Origin: Mycolicibacterium diernhoferi
GTDB lineage: Bacteria; Actinomycetota; Actinomycetes; Mycobacteriales; Mycobacteriaceae
NCBI RefSeq assembly: GCF_019456655.1
Contig: NZ_CP080332.1
Coordinates: 4,650,001 to 4,714,000 of the forward strand
Direction of reading: 5' to 3'
DNA length: 64,000 nucleotides
In this document: positions 10,222 to 18,618 of the stretch, one piece after another
Layout of the letters: each line of letters starts with the position of its first letter
Position numbering within the stretch: position 1 is the stretch's first letter
Translations under genes and position numbers: made by a program
The notes under the pieces: generated by a model
The model's database searches: none
Told to the model about the DNA's origin: nothing
Seen by the model: only the letters and a program-made list of their open reading frames with translations

Positions 10222-10280
10222 TGGAAGTTATCGGCGCGGTCCTGCCAGTGCTGCAGGTTGGGATCCAATTCCGGGTCCAT
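10173..10280 (-). CDS. Possible 35-residue small protein between mshB and the Rv1171-like gene
   Basis: An ATG at 10280, 20 bp after the mshB stop codon, opens a frame beginning MDPELDPNLQHWQDRADNFQ and ending LLDSIPT. Its composition (WQDRADNFQWVVGSL) looks like a folded helix rather than noise. A GGTAGG about 10 nt upstream could act as ribosome binding site. It overlaps the annotated start of the Rv1171-like gene in another frame, so either this is a real leader or coupling peptide, or the downstream gene starts later. Confidence 0.45.
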   Translation of the reverse strand: MDPELDPNLQHWQDRADNFQWVVGSLVALLDSIPT

Positions 10281-10300
10281 GCGGGGAGCCTACCGCGTAA

Positions 10301-11152
10301 CTACCCCAGATCCAGACCTGCCAGCAGATCCGTCTCCACTCCGTCGGCTCCGCGTTCGCCGGCGGCCAGCACATAGTGCTCGATCCCCCACAGCGGTAAC
10401 GCGATCTTGTTCGACAACGCCATCGACCGCCCGTCCGGGGCGACCATCACCTGGGTGGCGTGTGCTCGCAACGCGGCCGCCTTGGCCGGCAGCTGCGCCG
10501 ACGCGTCGATCACCGCATCCACCTGGTCGTCGGGGTAGCCGAAGGTGAAGTCCTCGGCTTTGATCACGACCCAGTCCTCGGGCGGGTCACCGATGTTGCG
10601 GAAACCCTCCACGAATCCCGACACCGCCATCACCGTCCAGTAGAACTTCGGCACCGCCCACCCGTGCTGGGCCGACGCGGCCACCGCGGCGGTGGCGACC
10701 TCATGGACCCGGATGTGGTCGGGATGCCCGTACCCGCCGTTGGGGTCATACCCGACGACCACATGCGGCCGGAATTCGGTGATGACGGCGACCAACTCTG
10801 CGACGGGTTCGTCCAGTGGCGCGTCGACGAACCGCTGCCGGTGCCGCGCGGGCGTGCCCGGCATCCCGGAGTCCCGCCAGCGCCCGGCCCCACCCAGATA
10901 ATGCGGTTGCCCGGCGCCGAGGGCTGCCAGCGCCCCGGTGAGTTCTATGACGCGGTAGCCGCCCAGCTGGTCGGCTTCGTCGACAGCGAGGCCGGCCCAG
11001 CGGTCGCCGATCACCTCGCCCTCTTCGCCCATCGTGCAGGTGACCACCCGCACGTCCGCGCCCATGGCCGCGTAGTGCGCGATGGTCGCGCCGGTGGTCA
11101 GGGACTCGTCGTCGGGGTGTGCATGCACGAAGAGCAACCGGGGTGTTTCCAC
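10301..11152 (-). CDS. mshB: MshB, GlcNAc-Ins (mycothiol precursor) deacetylase
   Basis: A 283-residue LmbE/PIG-L family zinc hydrolase that deacetylates 1-D-myo-inosityl-GlcNAc in mycothiol biosynthesis. The zinc motif AHPDDE (His12, Asp15) is at the N-terminus, with catalytic Asp14, and the second His motif GYGHPDH is mid-protein. Also conserved are [33 protein letters not shown] and ATQV. The GTG at 11152 follows GAGGG and places [16 protein letters not shown] at the N-terminus as in known MshB; the upstream extension is rejected. It is first in a probable operon with the small frame and the Rv1171-like gene. Confidence 0.95.
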   Translation of the reverse strand: METPRLLFVHAHPDDESLTTGATIAHYAAMGADVRVVTCTMGEEGEVIGDRWAGLAVDEADQLGGYRVIELTGALAALGAGQPHYLGGAGRWRDSGMPGTPARHRQRFVDAPLDEPVAELVAVITEFRPHVVVGYDPNGGYGHPDHIRVHEVATAAVAASAQHGWAVPKFYWTVMAVSGFVEGFRNIGDPPEDWVVIKAEDFTFGYPDDQVDAVIDASAQLPAKAAALRAHATQVMVAPDGRSMALSNKIALPLWGIEHYVLAAGERGADGVETDLLAGLDLG

Positions 11153-11464
11153 GCCCTCAGGTTTACCCCGGCGAGGCCGGAAGCACGAGGCCACCCTGCG
11201 ACCTGCGCCTTACGACCCATCGTCTGGCGCGCCAGGAGCAACCCCTATCCGTTGTCAAACACCCGGCATGACGGACAGTGGAATAGTGGAAGTTGTTGTC
11301 TGACAACAACACTAGCCGTCACGTTCGGCGCGCTACCACACTCGATCTTGATTTTTCCGGAAACGGGCAAAATTATAACTTGTGTCAATTATGGCAACAG
11401 CGCATTACAAAGCGAGTTACTTTCGTCATCGTTAATATTGTTCTGTCCTTGCAAGGGAGACATG
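11153..11464. promoter_or_regulatory. AT-rich divergent promoter region between mshB and the acidic-tailed porin-like gene
   Basis: This 312-bp gap holds no convincing gene. It contains a perfect inverted repeat (GTTGTTGT at 11292-11299, CTG spacer, ACAACAAC at 11303-11310) and, closer to the rightward gene, a TATAAC -10-like hexamer at 11374-11379 in strongly AT-rich sequence. The palindrome lies about 140 bp from each start codon and may be an operator or transcript hairpin. Confidence 0.45.
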
Positions 11465-12814
11465 ATGCAGGTTTCTGTCCGCTCGTACCTGACCGCCGGT
11501 GTGGCGTTCGTCGGCGCCGGCGCGATTGCGCTGACGCCGATCCAACCGCTGGAGCGAACCGTCGAACTACGGGCGGCGGTGACCCATTCGGCCAACGTGG
11601 CGTTGACCTCGACCCAGAACCCGATCCAGTTGTGGCTGGACGTTCTACAGACCTCCGCCGGCAACGTCGGCGCCTTGGGCCAGGCCGTGCTGGCCGCCCC
11701 TGCCCCGGTCCTCGGGCAGGCGATCAAGAACCAGATCGGCTACGGACGCGCAGTATTCGAAGGACTTGAGGCGGGTGCCAACCAAGCGCTGGATGCGCTC
11801 AAGACTCTCCCGGCATCTATCCGCGATTCGCTCACGTACTTTGCCGCCGGCAATATCGTGGATGGTGTCCAGTCGCTGCTGAACCCGGTGATGGGGGTCG
11901 GCCTGGCCGTGCTGCTGCCGATCGTTCCGATTGTCGAATCCATCAGCGCGATGGCCCAGAATCTGGCCAATATCGTCGGCACGATCGCCAACCCGTCCAC
12001 CGTCCTGGCATTCGTCCTGTCGATCGGCGGACCGATCCTGTCCGCGGTGAACGCCGTGGTGGAGCAGGCCCAGGATGTGGTCAACGGCCTCAAGACGGGC
12101 AACCTCGGCAACGTGATCAAGGCGGTGCTCAACATTCCGGCCGCCGTCGTCGGCGGCATCCTCAACGGCCACGGCAACATCGTCTTCAGTGGCATCCCGT
12201 TGCCCGCCGCCGGCCTGCTCACACCGTTCGACAATATTCTGTCGACCGGCATCTTCGGTGCACTCCAGAATCTGCGGGTGGAAATCGGCAACGCGATCAA
12301 GCCGCCCGCCCCGGAGTTGATGTCGGTGCTGGTGACCGATTCGGCCCCCGAGGTCGAGGACGCCGGTTCGGCGGACGTGCTCGCGGGTGCCGAATCCGAG
12401 GGCACCGACGCAATCGAGGTCGAGGTCGTTTCCGAGGTCACCGAGACCGAGGAACTCTCGACCGAGGACACCGAGACCGAGGCCGTCACCGAAACCGTCG
12501 CCCTCGAGGAAGAGTCCTCGGCCGACGACCTGCTCGCCGGTGACGACGAGGAGGTGGCCGAGGACACGCCCAAGTCGATCGCCGACGAGCGTGAAGCCCT
12601 GACCGGATCGGACGACGAGGACGAGGACGCCGAGTCCGAGGCCGGTTCCGGATCGACCTCGACCGGCGGTGGCGCAGGTGGTTCGGGCGGTCTGTCCGGC
12701 GAAGCGGACGGTGACGCCGATGGTGCCGACACCGACGCCGGCGACTCCGGCGGTGACGCCGGGGGCGATTCGGGTGGCGATTCCGGCTCGTCCGGCGGTG
12801 GTTCGTCCGAGTAA
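11465..12814 (+). CDS. Exported PE/porin-like mycobacterial protein with acidic tail (GjpA-like annotation likely)
   Basis: A 449-residue protein beginning MQVSVRSYLTAGVAFVGAGA, a mycobacterial export signal. The core, to about residue 285, is long amphipathic or hydrophobic helical sequence (LLPIVPIVESISAMAQNLAN, GILNGHGNIVFSGIPLPAAG). The remainder is an Asp/Glu-rich then Gly/Ser/Asp-rich low-complexity tail. Similar proteins are often labelled outer membrane porin GjpA by database transfer; I regard that label as weak. The ATG at 11465 is preferred over 11462 because AAGGGA is then 6 nt away. It resembles copies A and B in N-terminus and tail but the core is different. Confidence 0.75.
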   Translation: MQVSVRSYLTAGVAFVGAGAIALTPIQPLERTVELRAAVTHSANVALTSTQNPIQLWLDVLQTSAGNVGALGQAVLAAPAPVLGQAIKNQIGYGRAVFEGLEAGANQALDALKTLPASIRDSLTYFAAGNIVDGVQSLLNPVMGVGLAVLLPIVPIVESISAMAQNLANIVGTIANPSTVLAFVLSIGGPILSAVNAVVEQAQDVVNGLKTGNLGNVIKAVLNIPAAVVGGILNGHGNIVFSGIPLPAAGLLTPFDNILSTGIFGALQNLRVEIGNAIKPPAPELMSVLVTDSAPEVEDAGSADVLAGAESEGTDAIEVEVVSEVTETEELSTEDTETEAVTETVALEEESSADDLLAGDDEEVAEDTPKSIADEREALTGSDDEDEDAESEAGSGSTSTGGGAGGSGGLSGEADGDADGADTDAGDSGGDAGGDSGGDSGSSGGGSSE

Positions 12815-12828
12815 CCCAGCATGAAAAA

Positions 12829-12858
12829 GATGGGGCCCGCCGACCGGCGGGCCCCATC
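12829..12858. terminator. Bidirectional terminator
   Basis: Perfect 13-bp GC-rich stem (arms 12829-12841 and 12846-12858, loop GACC), flanked by A-rich sequence on the left and TTCGTCTT on the right. It separates the acidic-tailed protein gene from convergent lpqW. Confidence 0.85.
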
Positions 12859-12872
12859 TTCGTCTTGCGCTG

Positions 12873-14768
12873 CTACTTGGGGAGTTTGGCCCATTTCCCG
12901 GCGTCACCGACGATTCCGACCGGTACCGCGCCGGTCAGGCTGACCCCGGCCACCCGCGGACCGGCCGCCACGATGGTGGTGTCCTGCAGGATCGGCAGCA
13001 CCGTCGACAGGTTCCACAGCTTGGGCTCGACGGCCTCGATCACGTCACCGATCTCCTCGGTGCCACGCAGCGCCGCATCGATCCGCGGCTGGATGCTGCG
13101 GTCACAGATCCCGGTGAGGTTACTGGGGGCCTGCACCAATTCCCCTGCGCCACCCGGGGGTTGAGGGTCGGCGGCACCGGAGGTGGGCGTGGCGCTCGCC
13201 GTCGGCGCGGGCGGCGCCGACGTGACCGTGCTCGACGTCTTCGGCGGCGTGGTGGTGACGGTGACGCTGGGCGCGGGGCTCACGGTGGACACCGGGGTGG
13301 CTTCCAGCGCGGGGCAGCCGTACCGGGATGCCAGCGCAGTGGCCAGATCCCCGCCCGCGGCATGCCAGCCGACCACCGCGTCGACCGAATTGTTCACCAT
13401 CGCTTCGCTGTACAGGATGACCGGGTCCAGCGCCGACACCGACGCGGCGATGCCGACGTTGCGCAGTTGATCGGCCGCGGTGTTGGCCACCGCGATGGAG
13501 GTCGGGTCATTGGCCGCCACCCCGAGGACCACCGTGAGCTGTTCACCGTCCTTGACGATCTGGCCGCGGGCCTCGTCCGGTGCGGGACTGCCCGGGGTGC
13601 TGGGCTGCGTGGGCGTGATGGGTTCGATCCGGTAGCCGGCGTCGGCGAGCAGATTCAGCGCGGCCTCCCGACTCATCGCCGGCGGCGCGGTGGGCACGTA
13701 ACCGGGGTCCGAGGGTGAGCGCACCTGCGCCTGCGCCAGCGTCACGGTGTTGTCGGATCCGGCCCCGACGGCGGCCAGCAGGTCCACGTCGAGCAGACCG
13801 AACAGCGCCTTGCGGACCCGCAGATCGGCCAGCGCCGGCTGCTGGGCGCGCAGGGTCACCTGCATGACCCGCGGGGTGACGATGCGCGCGGTGCGCACGT
13901 CGGGGATCGCCGAGAGCTGCGCGAAGGCCGCCTGCCCGCCGTGCACCTGGGCCACCTGGGTGTCCTCGTTGCGGATCGAATCGGCAAGTGCAGCTGGGGA
14001 TCCCGCGCGACGGAACAGGATCTGATCCGGCGCGGCGGGCTCGCCCCAGTAGCGGTCGTTGCGGGCCAGCAGGATCTCGTCGCGCTGCGGGTCGATGTTG
14101 TCCACCCGGAACTGTCCACCGGTGACCGGTAGCGCCCGGGCCAGGCCGGCGCCGAATCCGCCCGGCACATCTTTGACGATGTGGGCGGGCAGGAGGTCGT
14201 TGAACAGTTCCCGCCAGGCCGGGTAGGGCTGGGAGAAGGTCACCACCGCGGTCTTGCCGCCCTCGACCGACTGCACGCCGGTGATCAGGTCGTAACCCGC
14301 CGGGTCGACGACACCGGGATGGCTGACCATCTGCCGCCACAGGTACCAGTAGTCGTCGGCGGCGATCGGCGCGTTGTCGGTCCACTGCGCCTCGGGCCGG
14401 ATCTTGTAGGTGACGGTGAAGGGCTCCTCACCGGTCACCTCCGCCGACACCAGCAGGGTGGGGTCCATCTCCCAGCGCGAACCGGTCGGGGTGTCCGGAT
14501 CGGCGATCGGACGGAACGAACTCGGCAGCACCAGCGAGGAGATCGCGGCGTTGACCGAGGACTGGTCGGACAGCAGGTGCGGATTGAAGCCGGCGCCGAT
14601 CGCGTCGATGGCCATGATGACCTGCATGGCCTTCGCCGGGGCCGGCGGCGGCGTCGACACGGTCTCGGTGCTCTGCGGCGCCGGCGGCGGGCTGACGGTG
14701 CAGCCCGCCAGAACCAGCGCCGACAGCACGGCCACGGGCACGGTGAAGCGGTGTCGGGCTGTCGGCAC
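12873..14768 (-). CDS. lpqW: LpqW lipoprotein, regulator of PIM/LAM biosynthesis
   Basis: A 631-residue substrate-binding-protein-like (SBP_bac_5 fold) lipoprotein. The signal peptide ends in the lipobox LVLAGC with Cys23. Diagnostic segments include [40 protein letters not shown] and [20 protein letters not shown], matching LpqW as I recall it. LpqW acts at the membrane to direct polar PIM flux between PIM end products and lipoarabinomannan, so the presence of pimE 4 kb away is notable. A Pro/Thr/Ser-rich insert lies near residues 500-550. GTG start; weak ribosome binding site. It follows typA on the same strand by 29 bp. Confidence 0.93.
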   Translation of the reverse strand: MPTARHRFTVPVAVLSALVLAGCTVSPPPAPQSTETVSTPPPAPAKAMQVIMAIDAIGAGFNPHLLSDQSSVNAAISSLVLPSSFRPIADPDTPTGSRWEMDPTLLVSAEVTGEEPFTVTYKIRPEAQWTDNAPIAADDYWYLWRQMVSHPGVVDPAGYDLITGVQSVEGGKTAVVTFSQPYPAWRELFNDLLPAHIVKDVPGGFGAGLARALPVTGGQFRVDNIDPQRDEILLARNDRYWGEPAAPDQILFRRAGSPAALADSIRNEDTQVAQVHGGQAAFAQLSAIPDVRTARIVTPRVMQVTLRAQQPALADLRVRKALFGLLDVDLLAAVGAGSDNTVTLAQAQVRSPSDPGYVPTAPPAMSREAALNLLADAGYRIEPITPTQPSTPGSPAPDEARGQIVKDGEQLTVVLGVAANDPTSIAVANTAADQLRNVGIAASVSALDPVILYSEAMVNNSVDAVVGWHAAGGDLATALASRYGCPALEATPVSTVSPAPSVTVTTTPPKTSSTVTSAPPAPTASATPTSGAADPQPPGGAGELVQAPSNLTGICDRSIQPRIDAALRGTEEIGDVIEAVEPKLWNLSTVLPILQDTTIVAAGPRVAGVSLTGAVPVGIVGDAGKWAKLPK

Positions 14769-14797
14769 GAGGTTCAGGGTATCGGCCCGGTCCAGGC

Positions 14798-16708
14798 TCA
14801 GGAGTTCTGTGCCTTGGCCCGCGACTTCGCCCGGGCCCGCAGGCTGGCGGTGAGTTCGAGCTTGCGCACCCGCACGATCTCCGGGGTGACCTCGACGCAC
14901 TCGTCCTCGGCGCAGAACTCCATGGCCTGTTCCAGGCCGAGTTCCAGCGGACGGGCCAGCGTCTCGAAGACGTCGGCCGTCGAGGACCGCATGTTGGTCA
15001 GCTTCTTCTCGCGGGTGGCGTTGATGTCGAGATCCTCGGCGCGCGGATTGATGCCGACGACCTGGCCCTCGTAGGTGTCCTGGCCGGGCTCGACGAAGAA
15101 CTGTCCACGGTCGGCGAGCTGGGTCATCGCGAACGGCGTGATCTTGCCGCTGCGATCCGACACCAGCGAGCCGGTGTGGCGGGCCCGGATCTCGCCGGCC
15201 CACGGCCGGTAACCGTCGAACACCGCGTTGGCGATGCCGGTGCCGCGAGTCAGGGTGAGGAAGTCGGTGCGGAAGCCGATCAGCCCACGGCTGGGCACGA
15301 TGAAGTCCATCCGGACCCACCCGGCGGCATGGTTGGTCATGTCTTCCATGCGGCCCTTGCGCGCGGCCATCAGCTGGGTGATCGCCCCGACGAACTCTTC
15401 CGGGGTGTCGATGGTCATCGCCTCGAACGGCTCGTGCAGTTTGCCGTCGATGGTCTGGGTGACCACCTGAGGCTTGCCGACGGTCAGCTCGAAGCCTTCG
15501 CGGCGCATCTGCTCGACCAGGATGGCCAGCGCCAGCTCACCACGGCCCTGCACCTCCCAGGCGTCCGGACGGCCGATGTCGACGACCTTGATCGAGACGT
15601 TGCCGACGAGTTCGGCGTCCAAGCGGCTCTTGACCATGCGCGCGGTCAGCTTGTGCCCGGGCACCTTGCCGGCCAGCGGCGAGGTGTTGGTGCCGATGGT
15701 GACCGAGATGGCGGGCTCATCGACGGTGATCCGCGGCAAGGCGTGCGCATGCTCGGTGTCGGCGAGGGTGTCGCCGATCATGATCTCGGGCATTCCGGCG
15801 ACGGCGACGATGTCGCCGGCGATGGCCTCATCCGTCGGCGTGCGCTCGACACCGACGGTGACGAGTAGTTCGGTGATCTTGGCGTTGGTGACGACGGGGT
15901 GACCGTCGACCTCACGCATCCAGGCCACCTGCTGGCCCTTCTTGAGCTTGCCCTTGTAGATGCGGACCAGCGCCAGACGGCCCAGGAACGCGGACGCGTC
16001 GAGGTTGGTCACCAGCGCCTGCAGCGGGGCCTCCGGGTCGCCCTGCGGCGGCGGGATGTGCTCCATCAGCACGTCGAACAGCGGGTCGAGGTTCTCCCCG
16101 TCGGGGTTCTCCCCGTTGGCCGGCTCGGTGGTGCTGGCGATGCCCGCGCGCCCCGAGGCGTACAGCACCGGCAGTCCGAGCGCGAATTCGGCGGCCTTCT
16201 GCGCCTCGTCGTCGAGGTCGGAGGCGACGTCGAGCAGCAGGTCGTGACTCTCGGACACGACCTCGGCGATCCGGGCGTCGGGACGGTCGGTCTTGTTGAC
16301 CACCACGATCACCGGCAGGTGCGCGGCGAGCGCCTTACGCAGCACGAAGCGGGTCTGCGGCAGCGGCCCCTCCGACGCGTCGACCAGCAGCACCACACCG
16401 TCGACCATGGACAGACCGCGCTCGACCTCGCCACCGAAGTCGGCGTGGCCCGGGGTGTCGATCACATTGATCACCGTCATGCTGCCGTCAGGGTTCCGAC
16501 GATGCACCGCGGTGTTCTTGGCCAGGATGGTGATGCCCTTTTCCTTCTCCAGGTCACCGGAGTCCATCAGGCGTTCGATGGCATCATCGCCACGGTGCGA
16601 CAACGCACCGGACTGCCGCAGCATGGCGTCAACCAGCGTTGTCTTACCGTGGTCGACGTGCGCGACGATGGCTACGTTGCGAAAATTGGGGCGAGAATCC
16701 ACAACCAT
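14798..16708 (-). CDS. typA: TypA/BipA ribosome-associated GTPase
   Basis: A 636-residue translational GTPase of the BipA family. G motifs are visible: AHVDHGKTT (G1), GITI (G2), [14 protein letters not shown] (G3), NKTDRPDAR (G4). The C-terminal BipA-specific region contains [14 protein letters not shown] and [14 protein letters not shown]. It binds the 70S ribosome and is linked to stress and cold adaptation and late 50S assembly. Start: paired ATGs at 16711 and 16708 without a clear ribosome binding site; 16708 is used. A TTG-initiated extension to 16732 is rejected. It is likely cotranscribed with lpqW, as in M. tuberculosis. Confidence 0.95.
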   Translation of the reverse strand: MVVDSRPNFRNVAIVAHVDHGKTTLVDAMLRQSGALSHRGDDAIERLMDSGDLEKEKGITILAKNTAVHRRNPDGSMTVINVIDTPGHADFGGEVERGLSMVDGVVLLVDASEGPLPQTRFVLRKALAAHLPVIVVVNKTDRPDARIAEVVSESHDLLLDVASDLDDEAQKAAEFALGLPVLYASGRAGIASTTEPANGENPDGENLDPLFDVLMEHIPPPQGDPEAPLQALVTNLDASAFLGRLALVRIYKGKLKKGQQVAWMREVDGHPVVTNAKITELLVTVGVERTPTDEAIAGDIVAVAGMPEIMIGDTLADTEHAHALPRITVDEPAISVTIGTNTSPLAGKVPGHKLTARMVKSRLDAELVGNVSIKVVDIGRPDAWEVQGRGELALAILVEQMRREGFELTVGKPQVVTQTIDGKLHEPFEAMTIDTPEEFVGAITQLMAARKGRMEDMTNHAAGWVRMDFIVPSRGLIGFRTDFLTLTRGTGIANAVFDGYRPWAGEIRARHTGSLVSDRSGKITPFAMTQLADRGQFFVEPGQDTYEGQVVGINPRAEDLDINATREKKLTNMRSSTADVFETLARPLELGLEQAMEFCAEDECVEVTPEIVRVRKLELTASLRARAKSRAKAQNS

Positions 16709-16765
16709 CATTGTCGCAGTGCAGGTACCCAATCACGAAAACGATGAGTCCACCGGAAGGCGGGC

Positions 16766-16927
16766 GTGAAGAAACTGCTCTCGGCCAAGCCGAAGAAGAA
16801 GTGCTGCCGCAGCAAGCCGCGGTGCAAGAAGTGTCCACTGGTCCTGCACAAGGTGCACAAGGCCGCTCATCACGGCATCAAGGGCAAGGAGTTGGAGAAG
16901 GTCTACAAGAGGGCCCGAAAGGCGTGA
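16766..16927 (+). CDS. 53-residue Cys/Lys-rich conserved actinobacterial small protein
   Basis: GTG start 5 nt after GGAAGG. The protein begins MKKLLSAKPKKKCCRSKPRC and carries CC...C..C (CCRSKPRCKKCP), then a basic helical tail (VHKAAHHGIKGKELEKVYKR). The Cys cluster could bind a metal; the overall charge suggests nucleic-acid or ribosome contact. Short proteins with a CCRDKPRCKRCP-like core are common in actinobacteria, but no function is known to me. It is divergent from typA with a short gap. Confidence 0.75.
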   Translation: MKKLLSAKPKKKCCRSKPRCKKCPLVLHKVHKAAHHGIKGKELEKVYKRARKA

Positions 16928-17010
16928 TGAGCAGGATCGATACCTGTCGTTGACGGGGTTTCCGGCGTACCGTGGAGGCACCCGCCAGACGGTGGTTGGA
17001 GGTATCGATC

Positions 17011-17277
17011 ATGACGGTTTACGAGGCCCTCACGGTGGCGCTGATCGTGGTGCTGGCGCTGGCGACGACACTCGCGATCTACGTCGGTCTGTTCAACTGG
17101 TTCGGTGCCGTACACGTCGTTCGGTGTGCCGCATGTCACCATCTGACGGTGGCCTCGGCCCGGGCCGCGCAGAGTTCCTGCCCGCAATGTCGGCACCAGG
17201 CCCTGCTGCACCCGATCTACAACGCCCGCCATCCCGACCATCCGGTGCGGGTGGTCGGCGACCGACTCCGGTACTGA
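17011..17277 (+). CDS. Small membrane-anchored zinc-ribbon-like protein
   Basis: An 88-residue protein starting MTVYEALTVALIVVLALATT; the ATG at 17011 is preceded by GGAGG at good spacing. One transmembrane helix (about residues 6-30) is followed by a domain with two Cys pairs, CAACHH and CPQCRH, like a zinc ribbon. Probably faces the cytoplasm. Function unknown. Confidence 0.7.
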   Translation: MTVYEALTVALIVVLALATTLAIYVGLFNWFGAVHVVRCAACHHLTVASARAAQSSCPQCRHQALLHPIYNARHPDHPVRVVGDRLRY

Positions 17278-17518
17278 CGGCACCGTCTCGCGACGGCCCG
17301 ATGCGTCCGTCGGTGGTTCGTCGCGGCCGTTTCGGCCCCGCGGACCACGAAAAACCTGTGAGTTTTTCTTAATATTCGGCAATTTACCTGTTCGTCAATC
17401 TGGGCCCTGAGGAATCCTCAGCCTGCGCCGAGCAAACGCCACAACCGGCCGGAGCAGTTGGTAACGTGGCCCGGCAAGCGACCAGAGCGGTTCGCTGCGA
17501 CGAAGGGGTTCAACACCG
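17278..17518. other. Intergenic region with AT-rich promoter-like stretch
   Basis: The gap contains a local AT-rich patch near 17359-17400 (TTTTTCTTAATATTCGGCAA) that probably carries the promoter of the following exported protein. No gene is seen. Confidence 0.35.
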
Positions 17519-17893
17519 ATGCCGTTCAGCACCCGAAACCTTGTACGTTCCGCCACCAAGCTGACCGTCGTGGGCATCGGAACGGCGGCCTTCGCCGCGG
17601 CGCTGGTGACCGTCAGCTCCGCCACCGCGAACGCCGACGTCGTCGAGATCAAGCCGCGCCCGAACGTCACCAGCCGCCAGGCCGTACTGGTCGACAAGAA
17701 CGCACTGCGCCGCACCGGCCAGGGCGTGGTCCGCGGAGCCGGTGCCGAGAACCGCCGCCCCGACAGCGGCGGCGTGATGGCCCAGGGCATCATCCGCGAG
17801 GGCATCATCGCCGTTCCGAGCACCTCGTCCGCCCCGTTCGGGGTCCGCGCCAACGGCGAATTCCGCCAGGGCGCCCCCATGGGCAGCTGGTGA
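17519..17893 (+). CDS. Small exported protein, unknown function
   Basis: A 124-residue protein. Signal peptide: MPFSTRNLVRSATKLTVVGI followed by an Ala-rich stretch and a predicted cleavage after ANA (about residue 39). The mature part is about 85 residues, basic, with no Cys (VVEIKPRPNVTSRQAVLVDK ... APFGVRANGEFRQGAPMGSW). GAAGGGG precedes the ATG. It converges with mutT2, with stop codons about 20 bp apart. I do not recognise the family. Confidence 0.7.
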   Translation: MPFSTRNLVRSATKLTVVGIGTAAFAAALVTVSSATANADVVEIKPRPNVTSRQAVLVDKNALRRTGQGVVRGAGAENRRPDSGGVMAQGIIREGIIAVPSTSSAPFGVRANGEFRQGAPMGSW

Positions 17894-17913
17894 CCTGACG
17901 CCGCACCGGACAG

Positions 17914-18306
17914 CTACGAAGTCCGCAGGGCCGCAACCAGATCCGGCACCCAGCCGCGGTCGGCCGGTACCCAGGCCAGCGCATCCAACTCCTCGGCTCG
18001 CACCCAGCGCAGCGCACGGTGATCATGCGGGTGTGGGCTGCCCGAGCACGCAGTGACCAGGTAGGCGCGCAGCGTCACGGTGGGGCTCAGCGCGACATCG
18101 GCACCGAGACGGGCCCCGACGGTGACGGTGACCCCAAGTTCCTCCTGCAACTCGCGCACCAGCGCGTCGGCGTCGCTCTCCCCCGCCGCGACCTTGCCCC
18201 CGGGCAGCTCCCACAGCCCGGCCAGCTCCGGTGGCCGTTCCCGCTGGGCGACCAGCAGCGTGCCCTCTGAAACAAGTGCTCCCGCAACGACGATCTGCCC
18301 ATTCAT
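17914..18306 (-). CDS. mutT2: MutT2-like NUDIX hydrolase
   Basis: A 130-residue protein with a complete Nudix box (GKVAAGESDADALVRELQEE then LGV; consensus GX5EX7REUXEEXGU). It probably hydrolyses 8-oxo-dGTP or dCTP-type nucleotides for nucleotide-pool sanitation, as assigned to M. tuberculosis MutT2 (Rv1160), whose position beside the pterin dehydratase and pimE is the same here. The ATG at 18306 is only 10 nt from a -10 element, so the mRNA is probably leaderless. Confidence 0.88.
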   Translation of the reverse strand: MNGQIVVAGALVSEGTLLVAQRERPPELAGLWELPGGKVAAGESDADALVRELQEELGVTVTVGARLGADVALSPTVTLRAYLVTACSGSPHPHDHRALRWVRAEELDALAWVPADRGWVPDLVAALRTS

Positions 18307-18313
18307 CGCGGTT

Positions 18314-18327
18314 GACGGTATACCGTC
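18314..18327. promoter_or_regulatory. Symmetric bidirectional promoter shared by mutT2 and the pterin dehydratase gene
   Basis: The 27-bp divergent gap holds a perfect 14-bp palindrome, GACGGTATACCGTC. Its centre GGTATACC (18317-18324) gives a TATACC -10 hexamer on both strands, ending 9 nt before the rightward ATG (18334) and 10 nt before the leftward ATG (18306). Both transcripts would begin at or next to their start codons. Confidence 0.6.
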
Positions 18328-18333
18328 GAATCC

Positions 18334-18618
18334 ATGGCTGTGTTAACGAACGACCAAGTCGACGCCGCACTGCCCGACCTGTCCGGCTGGGAACGGTCCG
18401 ACGGGGCGCTACGCCGGTCGGTGAAGTTCCCGACGTTTCTGGACGGCATCGAGGCCGTGCGCCGCGTCGCCGAGGTGGCCGAGCAGAAAGACCATCACCC
18501 CGACATCGATATCCGTTGGCGGACAGTGACTTTCACGCTGGTGACGCATTCCGCCGGTGGTATCACCGATCAGGACCTGCAGATGGCAAAGGCGATCGAT
18601 CAGCTGCTCGGGCAGTAG
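18334..18618 (+). CDS. 4a-hydroxytetrahydrobiopterin dehydratase (PCD/DCoH family)
   Basis: A 94-residue protein with the PCD active-site signature [13 protein letters not shown] (His-His-Pro) and the following [14 protein letters not shown] strand-helix. The family dehydrates 4a-carbinolamine pterin and can be a moonlighting dimerisation factor. It corresponds to Rv1159A between pimE and mutT2 in M. tuberculosis. Its 3' end overlaps the convergent pimE 3' end by 56 bp. Probably leaderless. Confidence 0.88.
   Translation: MAVLTNDQVDAALPDLSGWERSDGALRRSVKFPTFLDGIEAVRRVAEVAEQKDHHPDIDIRWRTVTFTLVTHSAGGITDQDLQMAKAIDQLLGQ

Noticed and set aside
14769..15320. N-terminal extension of LpqW
   Set aside because: It runs antisense-free but out of frame through typA coding sequence, and the lipoprotein signal starts at the GTG at 14768.
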